Source of the DNA: Daphnia carinata
Lineage: Eukaryota > Arthropoda > Branchiopoda > Diplostraca > Daphniidae
DNA: 64,000 bases
Assembly: GCF_022539665.2 (NCBI RefSeq)
Contig: NC_081331.1
Coordinates: 4,002,501-4,066,500, forward strand
Direction of reading: 5' to 3'
The notes under the pieces were generated by a model. That model saw only the letters and a list, made by a program, of their open reading frames with translations. It did no database searches and was not told where the DNA came from. Made by a program: the position numbers and the translations under genes. Below are positions 59,254 through 64,000 of this stretch, in pieces. The first letter of the stretch is position 1; every line of letters starts with the position of its first letter.

Positions 59254-59919
59254 TTAGAATGGCTTAATAGGAGGGCCTAACGCGATGATATCAGGTTTGT
59301 TCCTAAAAAAAAACAGAAAAACTAAAGAGCAAAATAGCTTCAGCAAATTCTTGGCACTGGTAGTAAGTCTTGATGATCCATCATCATTAGACTTAATTCT
59401 GTCTAACTGGTCGGAATGAACTTGCCGAGCCGTACTTAATGACAATGATAAATGAAAAACTTCCGTCAGAAAACAATCGGTAAAGACGCCGATCACTGAT
59501 GCCGAGGCCAATTTAAAAAGGGAAAAGTTGGAAAGATAATTTTTCTTTCCCAGCTTGTTTTCTTTTTTTGCTCAAAGTTTGTCACCAAGATCGCAAAAAC
59601 CAATCAGTAGCCTTTTTTTCCTTCCTGCTATTCTGCACGTACATCCTAGACAGCAGCGCTCTGTCCGTTACATCGTCATAACAATAATAATGAGGCTAAC
59701 TGGGTGGAGGAGAAACTTTCAGCATCTCAATACGCAGGGCGATGCCTTCCATCGATTCGTCCAGGCCAAATTCAGAGGTGTTGATGGCCATTAACTTACA
59801 GACGAGACGGTTGGGACGTATGGGTGGGTTCGGCTGGATGTCGCTCACCTTCTCGATTCGATGCCACTGGAAATTGACATGGAGATGGCTCGTTTAGGCT
59901 CCCTATCGATGTCCGCCAT
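59254..59919 (-). CDS. Possible small two-exon gene
   Basis: Exon 1 (59,919-59,849) starts at ATG in AAGATGGCGGAC, a classic Kozak/YY1-type housekeeping start. It reads MADIDREPKRAISMSISSG, ending at donor GAGAAG|GTGAGC in phase 2. A strong acceptor (ctgtttttttttag) ends at 59,303. The following 49 nt in the matching phase read RNKPDIIALGPPIKPF and TAA, overlapping an AATAAA at 59,255-59,250. That is only 39 residues, so an internal exon may be missing. A competing frame in the same DNA (59,862-59,698) is open and protein-like (VSDIQPNPPIRPNRLVCK, NTSEFGLDESMEGIALRIE). The direction is credible; the structure is uncertain. Confidence 0.35.
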
Positions 59920-62900
59920 CTTGGCTGGGCGCCCCTTTTTTTTCACCAAAGAAACTAGCAAAAAGGGGAAATAACTGTAACACAACTCTAGGCCCCCACT
60001 GATGCTTATTTGCCTTATTTTAAAACGAAGATCTATTGGTCAGCAATGATATCGTGATGATAAGGCAAGCCACTGGAAGTCGAGTCAAAAATATGTGAAT
60101 CGAGTTTCACAAAACGTTTCACTCACTTTACAGTGAGGTCAAGAGTATTCGAAAATGCAGATGCGGTGGTATCATGGACTTTGCTCATGTACGGAAATCG
60201 AACCACGGAAAAGTTTCACACATTCATTCATTAATTTTGAACGCGAAGCTCTTGGAAATTCATTTAGCACCAAGATTGCGTGACAGGTTATGGCTTTTTC
60301 CAAGAATCAAGTTTCGCGCCATGAGGACATACCTATCTAACTTGAATCCCAAACAATTGTTCTTTAATAATAATGAAACCCCCCTTCAACAAAAATATTT
60401 TATTAGGCCGCACAAATTTTCTTTACAATAAGTTATAACCCTCAAAACTTATCTTTGTAAACGACAACTCGTTTCCAAGGAAAATTGATATGTCATGCAA
60501 AGTTGTCGGAGAACATTACAATTATGATGTCACCCCGTGTCCTTTAGGCTATCAGAATTTACTCAACAGAAAAAGATCGAAAACTTAGAAGAAGAAGAAA
60601 AGAAAAACGAGGCCTGTTGAGTCGATCTATTTCGGCGTCTAACTTTGTGTTTTCTGCTATTGGATTACTGGTGACATCGGGAACATGTTGGTGTTCTTGA
60701 TTTGGGATATTGCGCGATATGATGTAGTGTTCCAATACTTCAGCACGATGGCAGAAACGTCTACGGGCGTAGAAGTTTCTCGCCTTTTACGAGCTGCTAG
60801 TTGGGAGACAGAGAACAGGGCAAGTGACACTCTGCAGCACCGACGTAGCCGTCAAAAACCGTCGGTCTCCTGAGAAACGTCAGCTTCTCTCGCAGCAATT
60901 CATATTATTTATAGATTACACGAGACAGCCCTTCCGTTTCTGTTTTCTGTTAAATCCTTCGGCATTGACTGAATCCTGTTTTAATTTTTTCAAAATTTAT
61001 TTTTTGAAAAGATTTTTCAGTTTATCGCTCAGGTAACGAAAGATGAATGTAAAAAAAAGGGGGGCCTATACGGACGGTTTGAGAATTGGAATTGATTGTA
61101 GTCGGATGCTTCTATGAATATTTCCAATCAGCCGAGCTTTGTTGTATTTTGTTTACCTTAATGAGGTTTCGAATCATTTAGCTACGCAGCTCATTAAAGT
61201 ATTGATTCTACTAACCGCGAGATCTGGAACTTCCGGAGGAATTATTTCTAGAGCCCGTCGGTGCAAACTGGGTCTAGCGCGACCACCCCAGCCAAAACGT
61301 CAGGGTCGTAAAGATGCCTAGTGCATCTAAGAAAAGTTCTTGCTCGTGCCACCACTTACAAAACAGCCCTTTTTTAACCTCCTCTCTTTTTTTCCCTTAA
61401 TTTTTATTTTTCGGTTTTCCAGGCAACCTAGAAGGGGGAATCTCACCCTAACTGTTTGATGGGGTTCCCATATCCACGCAGATACTCTCTCTTTCTGTCT
61501 GTTCCTATGAATTTTATGCCGAGAAAAACGCTTTCCTTAACCTTTCACTAGAACTGCGACTCAGCGGGAATTTCCGGATATATAAATTGGCCCTACTCAT
61601 TTCAAATCAATACTTTAAAAAAAAAAAAGAGCTGGAAATGCAAGGAAAATATTAGTAAATAAGTTGCAACGAAATAGCGAGTAAGAGAAAGAAAAAAGGA
61701 GAAAGAGGTTCATTCATTTGTCGACGGGGCCGTTCATTAAGTACCGGATACGAGAGTAGCGACCGTAGTTCATTCGTTACGATGTCATATCCATCACGGC
61801 CAAAACGGAATAGACTGTTACACCGCTGGCTTTTTTTTCGGCTTGAACACCAAACGGAAAAAAAAAAAATAAAACACGGGACGACATGGGAAAAGATTCC
61901 GTCCTCTAATAATTCATAAATCAAAACAGGCTCTTTGACTTTTATCTTGTAACGCAACGGAGTGATTATTCCTAACTGGGAAAGTGTCGCTTGGCAGGAC
62001 GAGTTTGTTGCATAAAGAGCCACGCAAAAGAGGGCAGGCGCCATGTAATTGTCCGCCGATTAGACGATGGACGTGTTGATTTTCTGGCGACAAGCAAAAA
62101 CAACTCTATTACGTCCATTTAATAATGCGAGTCAGTGGAATGGCAATGATTTTGTGTTTACGGCACGCGTTCTGCGGTGTGTGTTAGCGCTGCGACTGTC
62201 GGACCTGATGCTGGGCAGCATTGATGTCTACACGACTGGAACACCTCTTCCAACCAAAAAAAGCTACCCTCATCCAGTCCATCATTTCGACAGGAAACGG
62301 GAGAGAGACCCCCCGCGGATTGAATATGATAAGGCCGCGTGACTCTATAACCTCCCCCTTGTAAAAATAAACCTAACGTACATTGGATTTCTTTTTTCCC
62401 TGTTTTTTTTTCTCCTTCTTCTGTGTTTCCCATTGTGTATATGTATATACATGTCCGATGTTACATATACAGGGTAAATGAGAGAAGCCCAGCACAGCAC
62501 CGGGCAGCCAGCACGTGACCCCGGGACCGGGTCTCTGCTCTCATCACTCCCCTCGCTAACTATCCCCTCCAATAAAGAACCCTTAGCCCCCCCCCTGTTG
62601 CGTCGTTTTTATTTTTTATTCTTTTTTTTTTTTTTTTTATTCTTTTTTTCAGTCCTTTTTTTTTTTAGCCAATATGCCATCATAATAATGAACCCTTGAA
62701 CTGATTCTATTATCGTATATATTCTCACCGGAGAGTTTATGAGTGTACGCATTTAGTTTTTTTTCCATTTCGTGTTTCTTCTTTTACGCTGTCGAGTTTT
62801 CCCAACTGATATAGAGTGCACACGTTTTGTACAAAGATCATTATCAGCAACGTATAATCAATATGAAGTGAGGATGCTGAACACTAATGTTTGGCAATTC

Positions 62901-64000
62901 ATTCAAGTACGCTCTATTTTCACGAGATTTCAGCGATCATGTTGCAAATATTGCAGCTATTAAAAGCGGATACGTGGCAACTTCCCTAGTTTGATTTCCG
63001 TCTTTTGTTACACAGTATGAGACGCAGTTCGTTTGAATTTATTTTTTGTCTGTCGATATTACCAGGAAAAAGCCTCGATAAAATTTTAAGTCTAATAGTG
63101 AGAAACAAGGAAAAAAAAAAAAACCCAGTGTGGATGCTGTGATTCATGTGATATAAGTAAGCCTACTTAAGATCGAAGGGTGAAATAATGACGTGCCCGA
63201 ATAATGCAACGGGCGATGGCAGCGACCGTCGATCTACACGCGCCGTCAACGCTCACGGCGTCAAATGTCATCAAAAAGAAATAGGAAAGAGTGCCACGTG
63301 ACCGACGCCAACCCACGGTCTCAAATTTTGCACGCCACTTGGTTTTACATGCAGCGTTACCGTCTCGGTCGATTTTCGAGTCAAAACGACACCGTGACGC
63401 TCAGCCTGTTTTTTACAAGTAGAACGATCTTATTCGATCTACATTATAGATATACATTCCACGAATTTCAAGTTTGAACTTGAAATTCTTGGGACATTGA
63501 TTCATTCAAACGGTGAACTACCCTCACGAACATGCGTGTCATGCATACATCTAAACACAATCAATTCAAATAAAAAAATGATTTCTTTTGTTTAGCGAAT
63601 TTGAACCGTATAATAGTTGACATTCTCACAGCGTTCGTTCATCCAGCATTAAGTTGTAGACGCTGGAACTATAGCCATGGCAGACAGGCATATGCTATTT
63701 AAATCCATTTCATTTTTATAAATTGAACATTTGTGTAGACGTAAAGAATACATCATCTTCCACTTTACTAGCGGTAAAAGATATGATTGAGAAAAAAAAC
63801 CATAGTTCTGTGTACACGCCTTTTGTTATAAACGAAAAGGTTGAGAAATATCCATCCCGTATCATGGAAAAAAAAACGAGGGAGGAAATTGATGCGTGAA
63901 ACAACTTCTAAGGGGGGGGGGGGAGGAAGTGTAGTGGAAGAAGAGAGAACGACGCCCAGGCACGCGACCGGAACGTGCTCCATTGCTTCGGCATCCACAT
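59920..64000. other. Unassigned region to the window end
   Basis: About 4 kb. It contains a 26-bp near-perfect palindrome at 63,463-63,488 and G runs near 63,910-63,923. Several short open frames exist on both strands, but none has supporting splice sites or family features. Confidence 0.5.
63463..63488. repeat. 26-bp near-perfect palindrome
   Basis: GAATTTCAAGTT, two central bases, then its exact complement AACTTGAAATTC. No second copy was noticed. Confidence 0.8.

Noticed and set aside
62067-62342. Plus-strand 91-codon open frame near 62.1 kb
   Set aside because: No start context, splice sites or domain, and the reverse strand is equally open.
1-64000. CRISPR arrays, rRNA genes, integrases or transposases
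   Set aside because: None seen. Direct repeats are microsatellites or homopolymers, and no transposase or reverse transcriptase motif was found in the translated frames.

Overview
This is animal nuclear DNA. Every gene I can support has GT-AG introns, the compact introns are 63-109 nt, and the main product is a metazoan synaptic scaffold. Compact introns mixed with very long homopolymer-rich ones, and a Caskin without its ankyrin part inside the window, suggest an arthropod, possibly a Daphnia-like branchiopod. That placement is inference.

Positions about 857-46,180 (+ strand) hold one large gene, a Caskin-like scaffold. Small upstream exons (975-1,082; 7,216-7,309; 17,444-17,571; 17,635-17,695; a 28-nt candidate microexon at 23,600-23,627) are scattered over 38 kb of intron. 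A dense block of exons from 38,741 to 45,476 encodes Ser-rich linkers, two tandem SAM domains, Gln- and Pro-rich stretches, and the conserved Caskin C-terminal helix. The reading frame is continuous through exon 11. Exons 12 and 14 each carry one nucleotide too many for the conserved frame. The introns are AT-rich and full of poly-A/T, poly-G/C and dinucleotide runs; I recognise no mobile-element protein in them.

Positions 46,300-51,690 are a repeat island. Two copies of a 28-32 bp palindrome are followed by a 4.7-kb tail-to-tail inverted duplication. Each arm carries a decayed multi-exon gene copy with a duplicated coiled-coil exon, then a 366-nt hairpin-rich block. That block is far more alike between the arms than the genes are. 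The about 510-bp spacer between the arms holds three tRNA-like sequences.

Positions 53,435-55,066 (- strand) hold a complete four-exon gene for an about 405-residue coiled-coil protein I cannot name. A perfect palindromic RFX X-box lies 143 bp upstream of its start codon, which hints at a ciliary or centriolar role. Positions 55,300-64,000 are mostly unassigned. The exception is a possible tiny two-exon minus-strand gene (59,919-59,254) that starts at a Kozak/YY1-type AAGATGGCGGAC.
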